64,000 nucleotides of DNA from HRBIN30 sp964534275 (GCA_964534275.1 CAZHQG010000003.1:62001-126000); one strand, 5' to 3'; shown: positions 34,773 to 43,503, counted from the stretch's first letter. Notes: generated by a model not told the origin, from the letters alone. Made by a program: numbers and translations.

Positions 34773-35420
34773 ATGGTCGCGAGCGCCTCACGCACGCGTG
34801 CGATCCCCCGAGTGTACTTGGTGACCGACCGCCACCAAACAAGAGGCCGGGGGCTGATCGAAACTGTCGAGGCTGCGGTCGAGGCAGGAGTGGATGCCGT
34901 GCAGCTTCGCGAAAAGGACCTATCGGTGCGCGAGCTATATGAACTAGCCTGTACGCTCCGCGAAGTTTGCCACCGGAACGGGGCGCTGCTCCTCGTCAAC
35001 GACCACATCGACGTGGCGCACGCTGCTCGCGCCGATGGCGTTCACTTGCCCGTGCGTTCGTTCACCCCCGCGGAGGCGCGCCTTCTGCTTGGACCGGAAG
35101 CGATCGTTGGCTCCTCGTGCCACACGCTCGACGAAGCCCAGCGGGCGGCCCGCCTGGGTGCCGACTTTTTGGTCTTCGGGCCTGTGTTTCCGACGCCTTC
35201 GAAGGCTGCTTTTGGCCCTCCGGTCGGGCTCGAGGAGCTCGCTCGCGTTTGCGCTACTGTTTCCTGCCCGGTGTTGGCCATCGGCGGAGTAGGTACAGAG
35301 CAAGTTTCTGCGATTCGCGCTGCGGGGGCTGCGGGCATCGCGGTTGTGCGTGCAATCCTTTCAGCGCCTGACCCAAGTTCAGCAGCACGCGCCCTCGTAG
35401 CCGCGTGGTCTAGCGGGTGA
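34773..35420 (+). CDS. thiE: Thiamine-phosphate synthase
   Basis: A 215-residue TIM barrel that joins HMP-PP and thiazole phosphate. Diagnostic pieces are YLVTDRHQTRG, VDAVQLREKDLSVREL (pyrophosphate site), LLVNDHIDVAHAARADGVHL, GSSCHTLDEAQRA, FLVFGPVFPTPSK and VLAIGGVG. The ATG at 34773 is chosen; the frame stays open far upstream but only as an antisense-like shadow of thiG. It completes a thiS-thiG-thiE operon that meets ThiC's product. Confidence 0.96.
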   Translation: MVASASRTRAIPRVYLVTDRHQTRGRGLIETVEAAVEAGVDAVQLREKDLSVRELYELACTLREVCHRNGALLLVNDHIDVAHAARADGVHLPVRSFTPAEARLLLGPEAIVGSSCHTLDEAQRAARLGADFLVFGPVFPTPSKAAFGPPVGLEELARVCATVSCPVLAIGGVGTEQVSAIRAAGAAGIAVVRAILSAPDPSSAARALVAAWSSG

Positions 35421-35556
35421 CACGCGTTTCGGTTGCGAGGTACCGAAAAACTGCGCGCCCCGGGTTGGGGTCCACCGTGCACCCGGCTCTTCCATGCGGC
35501 ACATTCGCGTTTTGCGGCGATACGGGCGCGACCGAGACAACTGGTAGCCCCTTCGC

Positions 35557-35586
35557 TTGACTCACGCTTGCGGCCTTCCCTAGATG
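35557..35586 (+). promoter_or_regulatory. Weak promoter candidate before the SDR pair
   Basis: TTGACT at 35557-35562 is followed after 18 bases by TAGATG at 35581-35586, 30 bases before the GTG of the first SDR. The -35 is good and the -10 is poor. The 195-base gap after thiE makes a separate promoter likely. Confidence 0.3.
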
Positions 35587-35615
35587 GACTCCCAAGAAGA
35601 GCGAGGAGGGTTACC

Positions 35616-36578
35616 GTGTCGGGAATGCTCGAAGGTCGTGTGGCGGTGGTCACTGGCGCCGGTCGCGGGATTGGCCGCGCGGTGGCGCTCGCGCTCGCCG
35701 AGGCGGGGGCCAAAGTGGTGGTCAATGACTATGGGGTCGACGTACACGGCCAGGCCCCAACGAGTGGGCCGGCATTTGACGTCGTCCAAGAAATTCAGGC
35801 TCGCGGAGGCACTGCCGTCGCAAATACGGACTCGGTTGCCACTTGGAGCGGTAGCGAGCGAATCATCCGCACGGCGCTCGACCAGTTCGGGCGCATCGAC
35901 ATTTTGGTCACTTGCGCAGGGATTTTGCGCGACCGGATGATTTTCAACATGAGCGAGGAAGAGTTCGATGCGGTCATTGGGGTGCACCTCAAGGGCACGT
36001 TTTGCTGTATCCGCCATGCAGCACCGTTGATGCGCGAGCAGCGTTACGGTCGCATTGTCACCTTCACTTCTGGGGCTGGCTTGTTCGGCAATCCGGGCCA
36101 GTCGAACTACGGCGCTGCAAAATCAGGGATCGGCGGGCTCACCAAGGTCGTTGCGCGAGATCTCGGGAAGTACGGGGTCACGTGCAACGCGATCGCACCG
36201 GTAGCCGCTACACGAATGACCCTCACCGAAGAGTTCCTCCGCGCCAGGGAAATTCGGCGACAACAGGGGATCATCCGCGAAGAGCGGGCACTGGCTCGGC
36301 TGGAAGAACTCAAGCCAGAGGATGTTGCTCCCATGGTTGTCTTTCTAGCCAGCGATCATGCTGCGAACGTCAACGGACAGTTCTTTCTCTGTGCCGGCGG
36401 ATCCATCTCGCTGTTGTCGCAGCCGCGGCCGATCAAGACCATTTTCAAACCCGACGGGCGGTGGACACTGGACGAACTTGACCGACTGGTGCCGGTCACT
36501 CTTGCCGAGGGGCTCGTCAATCCAGCGCCGCCGCGGCAGGATAGCGCCTCGAGCAACGAACGCGCAGGGAACGCGTAG
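35616..36578 (+). CDS. SDR oxidoreductase, MFE-2-like (copy 1)
   Basis: A 320-residue short-chain dehydrogenase. TGAGRGIGRAVA binds the nucleotide, and the catalytic Ser and YxxxK are in TSGAGLFGNPGQSNYGAAK. The VVVNDYG after beta-2, with an acidic Asp, favours NAD+. The body resembles the 3-hydroxyacyl-CoA dehydrogenase part of peroxisomal MFE-2. It has a C-terminal extension of about 50 residues after the fold (RPIKTIFKPDGRWTLDEL) that the paralogue shares. GAGGAGGG lies five bases before the GTG at 35616. The next gene starts 10 bases on. Confidence 0.92.
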   Translation: MSGMLEGRVAVVTGAGRGIGRAVALALAEAGAKVVVNDYGVDVHGQAPTSGPAFDVVQEIQARGGTAVANTDSVATWSGSERIIRTALDQFGRIDILVTCAGILRDRMIFNMSEEEFDAVIGVHLKGTFCCIRHAAPLMREQRYGRIVTFTSGAGLFGNPGQSNYGAAKSGIGGLTKVVARDLGKYGVTCNAIAPVAATRMTLTEEFLRAREIRRQQGIIREERALARLEELKPEDVAPMVVFLASDHAANVNGQFFLCAGGSISLLSQPRPIKTIFKPDGRWTLDELDRLVPVTLAEGLVNPAPPRQDSASSNERAGNA

Positions 36579-36588
36579 GAGAGTCGCC

Positions 36589-37536
36589 ATGGGCCAGCGA
36601 TTACGTGGCAAAGTAGCAGTGGTCACAGGGGCTGGGCGCGGCATCGGCCGCGGGATTGCCCTTCTCCTTGCTGAAGAAGGGGCCGCGGTGGTCGTAAACG
36701 ACGCTGGTGTGAACGTCGATGGCAGCGGCGGGGAGAGCACTCCAGCCCAGCTTGTCGTGGAGGAAATTCGCTCGCGCGGAGGGCAGGCGGTTGCCAACTA
36801 CGACAACGTGGCCGATTTCCGTGCCGCTGAGCGCATCATCGACACAGCCGTCCGCGAATTTGGCCGCATCGATATCCTCGTGAACAATGCTGGCATTTTG
36901 CGCGACCGGATGGTGTTCAACCTGAGCGAAGAAGATTGGGATGCGGTGATTGCGGTGCACCTCAAAGGCACGTTCAATTGTACGCGGCACGCTGCAGTGC
37001 GCATGCGGCAGCAACGCTCGGGGCGGATTATCAGCATGTCCTCCACTTCCGGCTTGTACGGAAACACCGGCCAAGCCAACTACGGCGCCGCCAAAGATGG
37101 GATCGCAGGGCTGACTCGGGTTGTCGCCCGGGAACTAGGCAAGTATGGCATCACGGTAAACGCCATTGCCCCGGCAGCACAAACGCGCATGATTGCCACG
37201 ATCCCAGCCAAAGCGCGGGAAGTGCGCGCCCAGCGTGGCGTCGCCTTGCCTGGGCAGCGAATCAGCGAACTGCCCCCGTTGCGTGCGGAGCCGGAGGACG
37301 TCGCCCCGTTTGTCGTTTACCTAGCGACGGATGCGGCCCACAACATCAACGGACAGATTTTTCTCGTCCGCGGAGGCGTGGTCGCACTGTTGAACGACCC
37401 GGCACCGATTCGCACAATCACGAAAGACGGGCGTTGGACGCCGGAAGAGATCGCGCAACTCTTTCCACATACCCTAGGAATGGATTTGGTGAATCCAGCT
37501 CCCCCGCAACCAGCGGGAGAATCGAAACCAAGCTAA
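36589..37536 (+). CDS. SDR oxidoreductase, MFE-2-like (copy 2)
   Basis: A 315-residue paralogue of the preceding SDR, alignable end to end. TGAGRGIGRGIALLLAEEGA binds the nucleotide, and the catalytic part is SSTSGLYGNTGQANYGAAK. VVVNDAGVNVDG replaces VVVNDYGVDVHG. The same C-terminal tail is present (RTITKDGRWTPEEIAQLFP). AGGAGAG precedes the ATG. The two copies could form a heteromer or act on successive hydroxyacyl-CoA or steroid substrates; this is inference from adjacency. Confidence 0.92.
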   Translation: MGQRLRGKVAVVTGAGRGIGRGIALLLAEEGAAVVVNDAGVNVDGSGGESTPAQLVVEEIRSRGGQAVANYDNVADFRAAERIIDTAVREFGRIDILVNNAGILRDRMVFNLSEEDWDAVIAVHLKGTFNCTRHAAVRMRQQRSGRIISMSSTSGLYGNTGQANYGAAKDGIAGLTRVVARELGKYGITVNAIAPAAQTRMIATIPAKAREVRAQRGVALPGQRISELPPLRAEPEDVAPFVVYLATDAAHNINGQIFLVRGGVVALLNDPAPIRTITKDGRWTPEEIAQLFPHTLGMDLVNPAPPQPAGESKPS

Positions 37537-37567
37537 TTCAAACGGGGCTTTCTGGCGTCGTATACCG

Positions 37568-39328
37568 ATGAGTCGCAGCCAAGTGCACGCACCACCGGCC
37601 AACGCCGAGGCGGGGTGGCGGGGCTCGTGGTGGGCACTTGCCGCTGCTGGGTTGGCCGGCTGCCTCTACCTGCCCACTTTACGGTTCGGCTTCGTTTGGG
37701 ACGATCCGACCGTCATCGAACAGCTTCGGAGCTTCCGAAGCCCGGGCGACCTGTGGTTGATTCCCGACGCCGTCCCAAGGTTTTACTATCGCCCGTTTGT
37801 TTTTGCCTCGTTTCTGATCGATCGGGTCTTTTCGGGTGAGCAGCCGTTTTGGTTCCACGCAACGAACATCCTGCTTCACGCGGGGAACACGTTGCTCGTG
37901 GCGCTGGTTCTCCGGCGCGTTGTCGGGATCCCCACAGAGGTGGCCGCAGCTGCGGCGTTTCTGTTTGCCGTTCATCCGGTCCATGTCGAAGCAGTCGCCT
38001 GGGTGGCTGGCCGCTCAGACCTCCTCGCGACGCTTTTCGTGCTGCTCGCCGTGCTTATGCACGCGCGTGGTGCTGCGACGATTTGGAGAACTTCGGCCGT
38101 CTGCGCCAGTCTCTTCGCGGCACTCCTGAGTAAAGAAAGTGCGATCGCCGCGGCGGTACTCTTGCCGTCGGTCGATCTCTTGCAGCGCCGCCCGCGCAAA
38201 CCGAGTTTTTACCTCGGGATTGGCGCCGTGTTCCTCCTGTACTTCGGGCTGCGCAGCTTCAACCTTGGAACCCCGCTGGGTGGATGGTTGCGTGAGCAAG
38301 CAGTGTTCGGGTTGGTAGCCGACACACTGGCAGCCTTCGGAGTGTATTTGGCCCATGCTTTTTTCCCTGGACTGGTCACTCCGTACGCACCGGAGGTTCC
38401 GTCTTCGCTGGCCTATGGGCTTCTCGGGACCAGCGGACTCGTCACCTTGGCGGTCGTATTCGCGCGGGCTCCGCGTTCCGCTCCCGCTTTTCTCGGCCTC
38501 TGGTTCCTAGTCACCCTCGCCCCCGCACTCACGGTCGTGTGGAGAACGAGTGCAACTACCCTTGTCGCCGACAGATACCTGTACCTTCCCTCCGTCGCCA
38601 GTACGGCCTTGTTGGCTTGGGGAGCAAGCGTTTTTCTCCATCGCGACCGCAAGTGGGTTTATGCCGGCTTGATCGCGCTCGTTTGCACGTTAAGCGCATG
38701 GCGCGCGTTGTCGTACGCGCAGGTGTGGCGCGACAATACCACTTTTTGGCAGGCTGCTGCCCTGGTCGCACCCCATGACCCGGCTGCGCAGCGAGAAGTC
38801 GGCCTTGCATGGCTCGAGCGCGGGAAGCTCGCAGAGGCCGAGCCGTATTTACAGCGTGCGCTCGAACTCTCTCGTCTGCCCGAGGAACAGGCCATGGCGC
38901 GCAGCAATTTGGCCTCGCTGCATCGCAGGCGCGGAGACTTCGACCGGGCATTCGCGGAACTGGAGCAGGCAATTACGATCGCACCGCATCCCGCCTTGTT
39001 CCACAACCTTGGACTGACCGCCATGATGGCAGCCGAAGCAGCCCAGCAAGCCGGCCAAGGTGCGGCGGTTGTCCGCTACGTTCTCCAAGCAAAACAGGCG
39101 TTCGAGCGCGCCCTGACTTACGAGCGCGACCCGCGCGCCTCGCGCTACCGCGAGTTATGGAACCCTGCGAAAACCCACGCTTTACTCGGTCAGGTGTTAT
39201 TCTCTTTGAATGATCGTGCAGGGGCCCAAAGACATCTGGAAACCGCCCTTGCACTCGAACCTGAAGGCCCCACCGCGGCAACAGTGCGCGCGTACTTGCA
39301 ACGAGTGCTGAATGCGGCGACTCCGTAA
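37568..39328 (+). CDS. TMTC-like membrane protein with C-terminal TPRs (GT-C fold candidate)
   Basis: A 586-residue inner-membrane protein. About ten helices fill the first 390 residues. FGFVWDDPTVI supplies the acidic pair of the first outer loop, and FAVHPVHVEAVAWVAGRSDLL is the hallmark of TMTC/DUF1736 proteins, which are GT-C glycosyltransferase-like and use lipid-linked sugars. After the membrane part come four or so tetratricopeptide repeats (about 395-580). Eukaryotic TMTCs O-mannosylate cadherins; the bacterial role is not known. With a secreted cadherin/Ig-like lipoprotein in the same window, protein glycosylation is a fair guess. No strong ribosome site is seen. Confidence 0.8.
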   Translation: MSRSQVHAPPANAEAGWRGSWWALAAAGLAGCLYLPTLRFGFVWDDPTVIEQLRSFRSPGDLWLIPDAVPRFYYRPFVFASFLIDRVFSGEQPFWFHATNILLHAGNTLLVALVLRRVVGIPTEVAAAAAFLFAVHPVHVEAVAWVAGRSDLLATLFVLLAVLMHARGAATIWRTSAVCASLFAALLSKESAIAAAVLLPSVDLLQRRPRKPSFYLGIGAVFLLYFGLRSFNLGTPLGGWLREQAVFGLVADTLAAFGVYLAHAFFPGLVTPYAPEVPSSLAYGLLGTSGLVTLAVVFARAPRSAPAFLGLWFLVTLAPALTVVWRTSATTLVADRYLYLPSVASTALLAWGASVFLHRDRKWVYAGLIALVCTLSAWRALSYAQVWRDNTTFWQAAALVAPHDPAAQREVGLAWLERGKLAEAEPYLQRALELSRLPEEQAMARSNLASLHRRRGDFDRAFAELEQAITIAPHPALFHNLGLTAMMAAEAAQQAGQGAAVVRYVLQAKQAFERALTYERDPRASRYRELWNPAKTHALLGQVLFSLNDRAGAQRHLETALALEPEGPTAATVRAYLQRVLNAATP

Positions 39329-39839
39329 GGTCATGGCAACCGAGCCTCGGAACCCTTCTCCCTCCGTGGTGAGTCCCCATCTGCGCGACGTGCCGCCCCG
39401 TTGTTCTCAGGCCGGCATCGAAGTGATCCTCGCCGAGACGGAGGAGCTACGATCGGCGGTTGCCGACATCCGCATCGCGGTGTTCGTCCGCGAACAAGGC
39501 ATTGCCCTCGAAGAGGAATTCGACCCCGATGACCTCCGCGCCATGCACGTGCTCGCACTGTCTTCTGGGGCACCCGCGGGGACCGCGCGCTTGCTGCGGG
39601 ACGAACACCTGGCACGCATCGGCCGGATCGCAGTGCTGCCTCCCTACCGACGGTGCGGGGTGGGCTCTGCACTCCTGCGTTTTCTCCTCGATCATTGTGC
39701 GAGCCTGAGCGTTGCTCGCGTAGTGCTCCACGCACAAATCCAAGCCGTGCCTTTCTACCAAAAGCACGGCTTCACGGTCGCCAGTGGACCCTTTGACGAA
39801 GCGGGCATTCCCCACTGCCGCATGGAACTCACATTGTAA
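39312..39839 (+). CDS. GNAT N-acetyltransferase (ElaA/YjcF-like)
   Basis: A 175-residue GNAT-fold protein. IRIAVFVREQGIALEEEFD is typical of the ElaA/YjcF group, IGRIAVLPPYRRCGVGSALLRFLL is the acetyl-CoA pyrophosphate loop, and FYQKHGF is the C-terminal Tyr motif. The acceptor is unknown. The ATG at 39312 overlaps the previous gene by 17 bases; an ATG at 39333 is also possible. The 248 bases after it hold two short hairpins (near 39918-39942) and the Fur-like site, but no gene. Confidence 0.88.
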   Translation: MRRLRKVMATEPRNPSPSVVSPHLRDVPPRCSQAGIEVILAETEELRSAVADIRIAVFVREQGIALEEEFDPDDLRAMHVLALSSGAPAGTARLLRDEHLARIGRIAVLPPYRRCGVGSALLRFLLDHCASLSVARVVLHAQIQAVPFYQKHGFTVASGPFDEAGIPHCRMELTL

Positions 39840-40024
39840 ACCACGCCGTCGGGGCGCTTCGAACTTTTTGCTGACAGCCCAGAGCGACGGCAAGCCGCTG
39901 CACACTGGACCGCTTCGGGTCGACTCCCCCTTCGGGAGCCCGCGCGCGGACACGACACTGCAACCGCTACCCCTTCGGACCGGACACTTGACGCAAGCGC
40001 CCGCCTTGGGTAACTCGTGCGAAG

Positions 40025-40041
40025 TTGAAAATGACTTTCAA
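40025..40041 (+). promoter_or_regulatory. Fur-box-like palindrome before the iron/flavin operon
   Basis: TTGAAA at 40025-40030 and TTTCAA at 40036-40041 form a perfect 6-5-6 inverted repeat. The inner 15 bases, TGAAAATGACTTTCA, match the 7-1-7 Fur consensus TGATAATGATTATCA at 12 of 15 positions. It lies 46 bases before the start of the first gene of a six-gene operon that ends in bfd and bfr. That is the usual place for Fur to block RNA polymerase when iron is plentiful. No Fur gene is in the window. Confidence 0.55.
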
Positions 40042-40087
40042 AATCTGACTGAGGACTTGCCAATCACAGACACGAAAGGAGAACGGG

Positions 40088-41470
40088 ATGCGGAACTGGT
40101 GGATTCCAGCTGTGGCGATCTGTCTGGCGGGCCTTGCGAGCGCGGCCCGCGCCGAGTCGGCTGCCGAGACACAACGGCGGCTTGAGCAACTCCAGCAAGA
40201 GCAGCGGCGCATGCGGGAGGAAATCGAGCGTCTGAAGCGAGAAATCGAGACACCTAAGGTGGACCGCAGGCGCCTCGAAGAGGTGGAACGTCGCCAAAGC
40301 ATCGTCACCGACGAGCTGCGGCGATTGCGGGAAGCGTTCGTGTTGCCGGAGACCCGCGAGCTGAAAAGCTACTACGGACTCGGGCCGGCGGCTTCGAAGG
40401 TGTACGGGATTGAGCGCGGCCTTTCGATCGGAGGGTATGGCGAAGCCAACCTCCGGACGGTCGTGGGCAACAAGGGGAACGACAACGACGTATTCGACTT
40501 TCTGCGGCTGGTTCTTTACGTCGGTTACAAATTCAACGACCGGATCGTGTTCAACTCGGAGACCGAGTTCGAGCATGCTAGCACCGGCAAAAGTGGGGAA
40601 GTGTCGGTGGAATTTGCCAACCTCGACTTTTTGCTCCACGAAATGGCAAACGCCCGCTTTGGCTTGGTGCTCGTTCCGGTCGGCTTCATCAACGAAATTC
40701 ACGAGCCACCGTTTTTCTTCGGCAATGTTCGGCCACCGGTGGAAACGGTCCTGTTGCCAAGTACCTGGCGGGCCAACGGCTTCGGTTTCTTTGGGGAGTT
40801 GCTGCCGGGTCTAACCTACCGCACCTATGGCATTACCAGCCTCGATGCCAGTGGTTTCCGTAGCAGTGGCATCCGAGGCGGGCGGCAAAGCGGAAGTCTC
40901 GAGCGCGCCGAGGACTTCTCCTGGGTGGGCCGTTTGGACTACGCGTTTCTCCCGAACTCCTTCGTTGGCGCTTCGGCTTACGTTGGCGACCAAGGACAAG
41001 CCCGGTTATACGGCGACCCTGTGCTCGGACAGAAAGACGTTGGTGTGTTCATGCAACTGTACGAGGGTCACGTACAGCTCCGCTGGCAGGGACTCGAGTT
41101 CCGCGCACTGGGCACGGTCACTCTTCTCGACGACGCGACACGCCTGAGCGTCGACCCCTCCATCAATCAAACGATCGGTAACCGAATGCTCGGCTACTAC
41201 GCCGAAATCGGCTACGACGTGCTCCCTCTCTTCGTGCCGGGAACCACTCAATACCTGGCTCCATGGTTCCGATACTCACACACCGACACCCAGCAGGGCG
41301 TTCCAACCGGACGTGTCGCCGACAACCGATTCAACCGTGACTACTTCGAGGCCGGCTTGCAGTACAAACCAATTCCGCAGGTGGTTTTGAAACTCGACTA
41401 CCGGAACCTCGACGCAGAAACCGGCACCCTGCCTGACGAAGTGCGCATTGGCGCGGGGTTCGTGTTCTAA
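40088..41470 (+). CDS. Outer-membrane beta-barrel with N-terminal coiled coil (porin-like)
   Basis: A 460-residue exported protein. The signal peptide ends in ARA. A coiled coil follows (about 25-85, Glu/Arg-rich heptads), then a beta-barrel with alternating strands, many Gly/Tyr and a terminal Phe (GAGFVF), the usual BamA signal. It resembles the Porin_O_P/phosphate-selective porin style and could pass anions or metal complexes. AAGGAG precedes the ATG. It is the first gene of the six-gene operon and lies behind the Fur-like site; the next gene starts three bases after its stop. Confidence 0.8.
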   Translation: MRNWWIPAVAICLAGLASAARAESAAETQRRLEQLQQEQRRMREEIERLKREIETPKVDRRRLEEVERRQSIVTDELRRLREAFVLPETRELKSYYGLGPAASKVYGIERGLSIGGYGEANLRTVVGNKGNDNDVFDFLRLVLYVGYKFNDRIVFNSETEFEHASTGKSGEVSVEFANLDFLLHEMANARFGLVLVPVGFINEIHEPPFFFGNVRPPVETVLLPSTWRANGFGFFGELLPGLTYRTYGITSLDASGFRSSGIRGGRQSGSLERAEDFSWVGRLDYAFLPNSFVGASAYVGDQGQARLYGDPVLGQKDVGVFMQLYEGHVQLRWQGLEFRALGTVTLLDDATRLSVDPSINQTIGNRMLGYYAEIGYDVLPLFVPGTTQYLAPWFRYSHTDTQQGVPTGRVADNRFNRDYFEAGLQYKPIPQVVLKLDYRNLDAETGTLPDEVRIGAGFVF

Positions 41471-41472
41471 AG

Positions 41473-42024
41473 ATGCCCTGCTTTCCCGGACGGCAATTTT
41501 TCTTGCTGAGCTTGCTCATAACCGTGGCGGCCGGTCCCGTGCGTGCGGGAGTCCTGCACGCACGGGACGAAGCCCTTGCGATGGCGTTTCCGAACGGAGA
41601 GGAAGTACGGCCGCTCGATTTCTACCTCACGCCCGAGCAGCGCTCCGAAATCGAACAGCAGGCGCGCGCCAAACTCGAATCGAACCTGGTGACGGTGTAC
41701 GCTGGTTACAAGGACGGGCGGGTGGCCGCTTACGCGATCTTCGACACCCACACCGTTCGCACCCTTCCGGAAACTTTGCTCATCGTGCTGACGCCTACGG
41801 GGACTGTCCGTGCCGTCCACTTGCTCGCCTTTTATGAACCACCGGAGTATGCGCCGCCGGAGGGTTGGCTTCAGAAATTCACCGGTGCCGGACGGGAGCG
41901 GCGTGTGGAGCTCGGCCGCTCCGTGGACGCGATCGCTGGTAGTACCCTAACCTCGCGTGCGGTGGCCAGCGCCGTGGCCCGAGCTGTTGCCGTGCACTCC
42001 GTGCTGCTCTCGGAGAGGAAGTAA
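41473..42024 (+). CDS. Periplasmic FMN_bind flavoprotein
   Basis: A 183-residue exported protein of the FMN_bind (RnfG/NqrC-like) family. The signal peptide ends near VRA. LLIVLTPTGTVRAVHLLAFYEPPEY is the family's central part, and DAIAGSTLTSRAV holds the flavinylation motif DxxxGxT, so Thr158 would carry FMN as a phosphoester. The normal motif has S/T and A where this has A and S. The ApbE that would add the flavin is encoded two genes on. The likely job is single-electron transfer on the outer side of the inner membrane. Confidence 0.85.
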   Translation: MPCFPGRQFFLLSLLITVAAGPVRAGVLHARDEALAMAFPNGEEVRPLDFYLTPEQRSEIEQQARAKLESNLVTVYAGYKDGRVAAYAIFDTHTVRTLPETLLIVLTPTGTVRAVHLLAFYEPPEYAPPEGWLQKFTGAGRERRVELGRSVDAIAGSTLTSRAVASAVARAVAVHSVLLSERK

Positions 42025-42028
42025 CGCC

Positions 42029-42550
42029 TTGCGCTTCGTCGTCACTGGGGAGTGGACCCGTAACCGCCTACTGAAAGTCATCGTTTGGTGCTTCCTCGTG
42101 TACACATTTTTCCTGTGGATCACCAATGGTGCCCTGTATTTCCACCGCATGAGTCTCTGGCCGTCGTCCGTCGTGGATTACTACCGCGGTAACGAGGAAA
42201 AATTCCTCCAGCCGCGTTCGGTCGTCGGCCTTCTCGAGCAACTGCATTTCCATACGTTTGCCATGGGGATCCTCCTGCTTACGCTCACACACTTGTTGCT
42301 GTTCGTTCCCGTATCCATGGGGGTCAAAGCCGGTGGCATTGCGACGGCGTTTTCCTCCGCATTGCTTGGCGAGCTGGCCGGTTGGGGGGTGCGTTTCGTC
42401 CACCCTGCGTTTGCGTACTTGAAAATCGTTGCGTTCCTCACGCTCCAAGGGACCATTCTCTTCCTCATCGTGGTCGTTGCTTGGGCTCTGTGGACCTCTG
42501 CGCCCAGTGCCTACGCCCGGCCAACTCCACCGAGGTATCCGATCGACTAA
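42029..42550 (+). CDS. Four-helix membrane protein with conserved-looking histidines (possible b-type cytochrome)
   Basis: A 173-residue inner-membrane protein of no family I can name. It starts at a TTG four bases after the previous stop, with GAGGAAG upstream. Hydrophobic segments lie near 16-38, 72-95, 102-120 and 130-152. His39 lies just after helix 1, His73 and His75 open helix 2, His88 closes it, and His125 precedes helix 4. Two His about 14 residues apart in one helix resemble haem ligands in b-type cytochromes. Placed between an FMN_bind protein and ApbE, it is a good candidate to bring electrons from the quinone pool to the flavin; this is inferred. Confidence 0.7.
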   Translation: MRFVVTGEWTRNRLLKVIVWCFLVYTFFLWITNGALYFHRMSLWPSSVVDYYRGNEEKFLQPRSVVGLLEQLHFHTFAMGILLLTLTHLLLFVPVSMGVKAGGIATAFSSALLGELAGWGVRFVHPAFAYLKIVAFLTLQGTILFLIVVVAWALWTSAPSAYARPTPPRYPID

Positions 42551-43488
42551 TGGCCAACCTAACCACGGTGTTTCTTCTCTTGATAGCCGGCATCTGGTCC
42601 CCCCTGCGGACCGCACGTGCAACCACAGCGAGCGAGGGGCAACTCGTCATGGGCACAGTGTTGGAAGTTCAAGTGAAGGCCGAGTCTGCAACGATGGCCC
42701 GCGAGCTAGCCCTGGAAGCCGTTGGGATCGCGCGACACTGGGACGACGTACTCAGCACATTTCGTCCCGACGCGGAACTTGCCGATCTCCTCCGCCGGCG
42801 CGGAAGCCGCACCTACGTGACTCCGGATCTGCAGTACGCCCTCGCGCGCATGCAGACCTTGGCAGGTGCCACGCGGGGAGCATTCGATCCGGCGTTTTCC
42901 TCTGACCTCGACTGCAATAATGCGGAAGCAAAGTTTTCGGGAAAATGGTTTTGTGCTGTAGAGGTCGGCCCGCGATGGGCATGGGTGCATCCGCTCGCGG
43001 ACATCGATCCCGGCGCCATCGGAAAAGGTATTGCCATCGATGCCATTCTCGCTGCGCTCGCGACACGCGGTGCCCGCGAGGTGTTCGTGAATTTTGGCGG
43101 TTCCAGCTTCGCGGTCTGGCACCCCCAATCGCAGCGCCACTCGGGCCGTAGGATCCTCATACCCAGTATCGAGGGCACGCCGCTGGGCACGTTGGACTTA
43201 CGCCACGGCTCGCTTTCCACATCGGAGTCAGGACCGCGCGACGGGGCACGATCCATTTTCGACCCACGAAGCGGTACCCCCATGACAAGCCCCCGCCTGG
43301 CCGCAGCGTGGGCGGCTGACGCAACCAGTGCAGATGCGTGGTCCACGGCTCTCGTCGTACTGGGCCGTGCGGGACTTCCGCTAGCACAATCCCACGGAAT
43401 CGAAGCCATGATCGTCGATGCGGAAGGACTCGCCTGCACGAAGCATTTCCCCTGGGCCCACAACTCAGAAGTTCAGCCGCCCTGCTGA
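42550..43488 (+). CDS. apbE: FAD:protein FMN transferase
   Basis: A 312-residue exported ApbE. The signal peptide ends in ARA. MGTVLEVQV, HWDDVLSTFRPDAEL, the ADIDPGAIGKGIAIDAI metal/FAD part, VNFGGSSFAVW and TSADAWSTALVVLG are in family order. ApbE moves FMN from FAD to Thr in a DxxxGxT target, here almost surely the FMN_bind protein of the same operon. Its ATG overlaps the previous TAA (TAATG), so translation is coupled. The Cys-containing DCNNAEAKFSGKWFC part is not usual and may form a disulfide. Confidence 0.92.
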   Translation: MANLTTVFLLLIAGIWSPLRTARATTASEGQLVMGTVLEVQVKAESATMARELALEAVGIARHWDDVLSTFRPDAELADLLRRRGSRTYVTPDLQYALARMQTLAGATRGAFDPAFSSDLDCNNAEAKFSGKWFCAVEVGPRWAWVHPLADIDPGAIGKGIAIDAILAALATRGAREVFVNFGGSSFAVWHPQSQRHSGRRILIPSIEGTPLGTLDLRHGSLSTSESGPRDGARSIFDPRSGTPMTSPRLAAAWAADATSADAWSTALVVLGRAGLPLAQSHGIEAMIVDAEGLACTKHFPWAHNSEVQPPC

Positions 43489-43503
43489 CAAGGAGTCTCT
43501 ACC

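Noticed and set aside
39918..39942. Two short hairpins after the GNAT gene
   Set aside because: Stems of four to five pairs without T-run; could be chance in GC-rich DNA.
41957..42028. Earlier start for the 4-TM protein
   Set aside because: It would overlap the FMN_bind gene by 68 bases and add a non-membrane Cys-rich stretch; the TTG at 42029 has a ribosome site and fits the operon.
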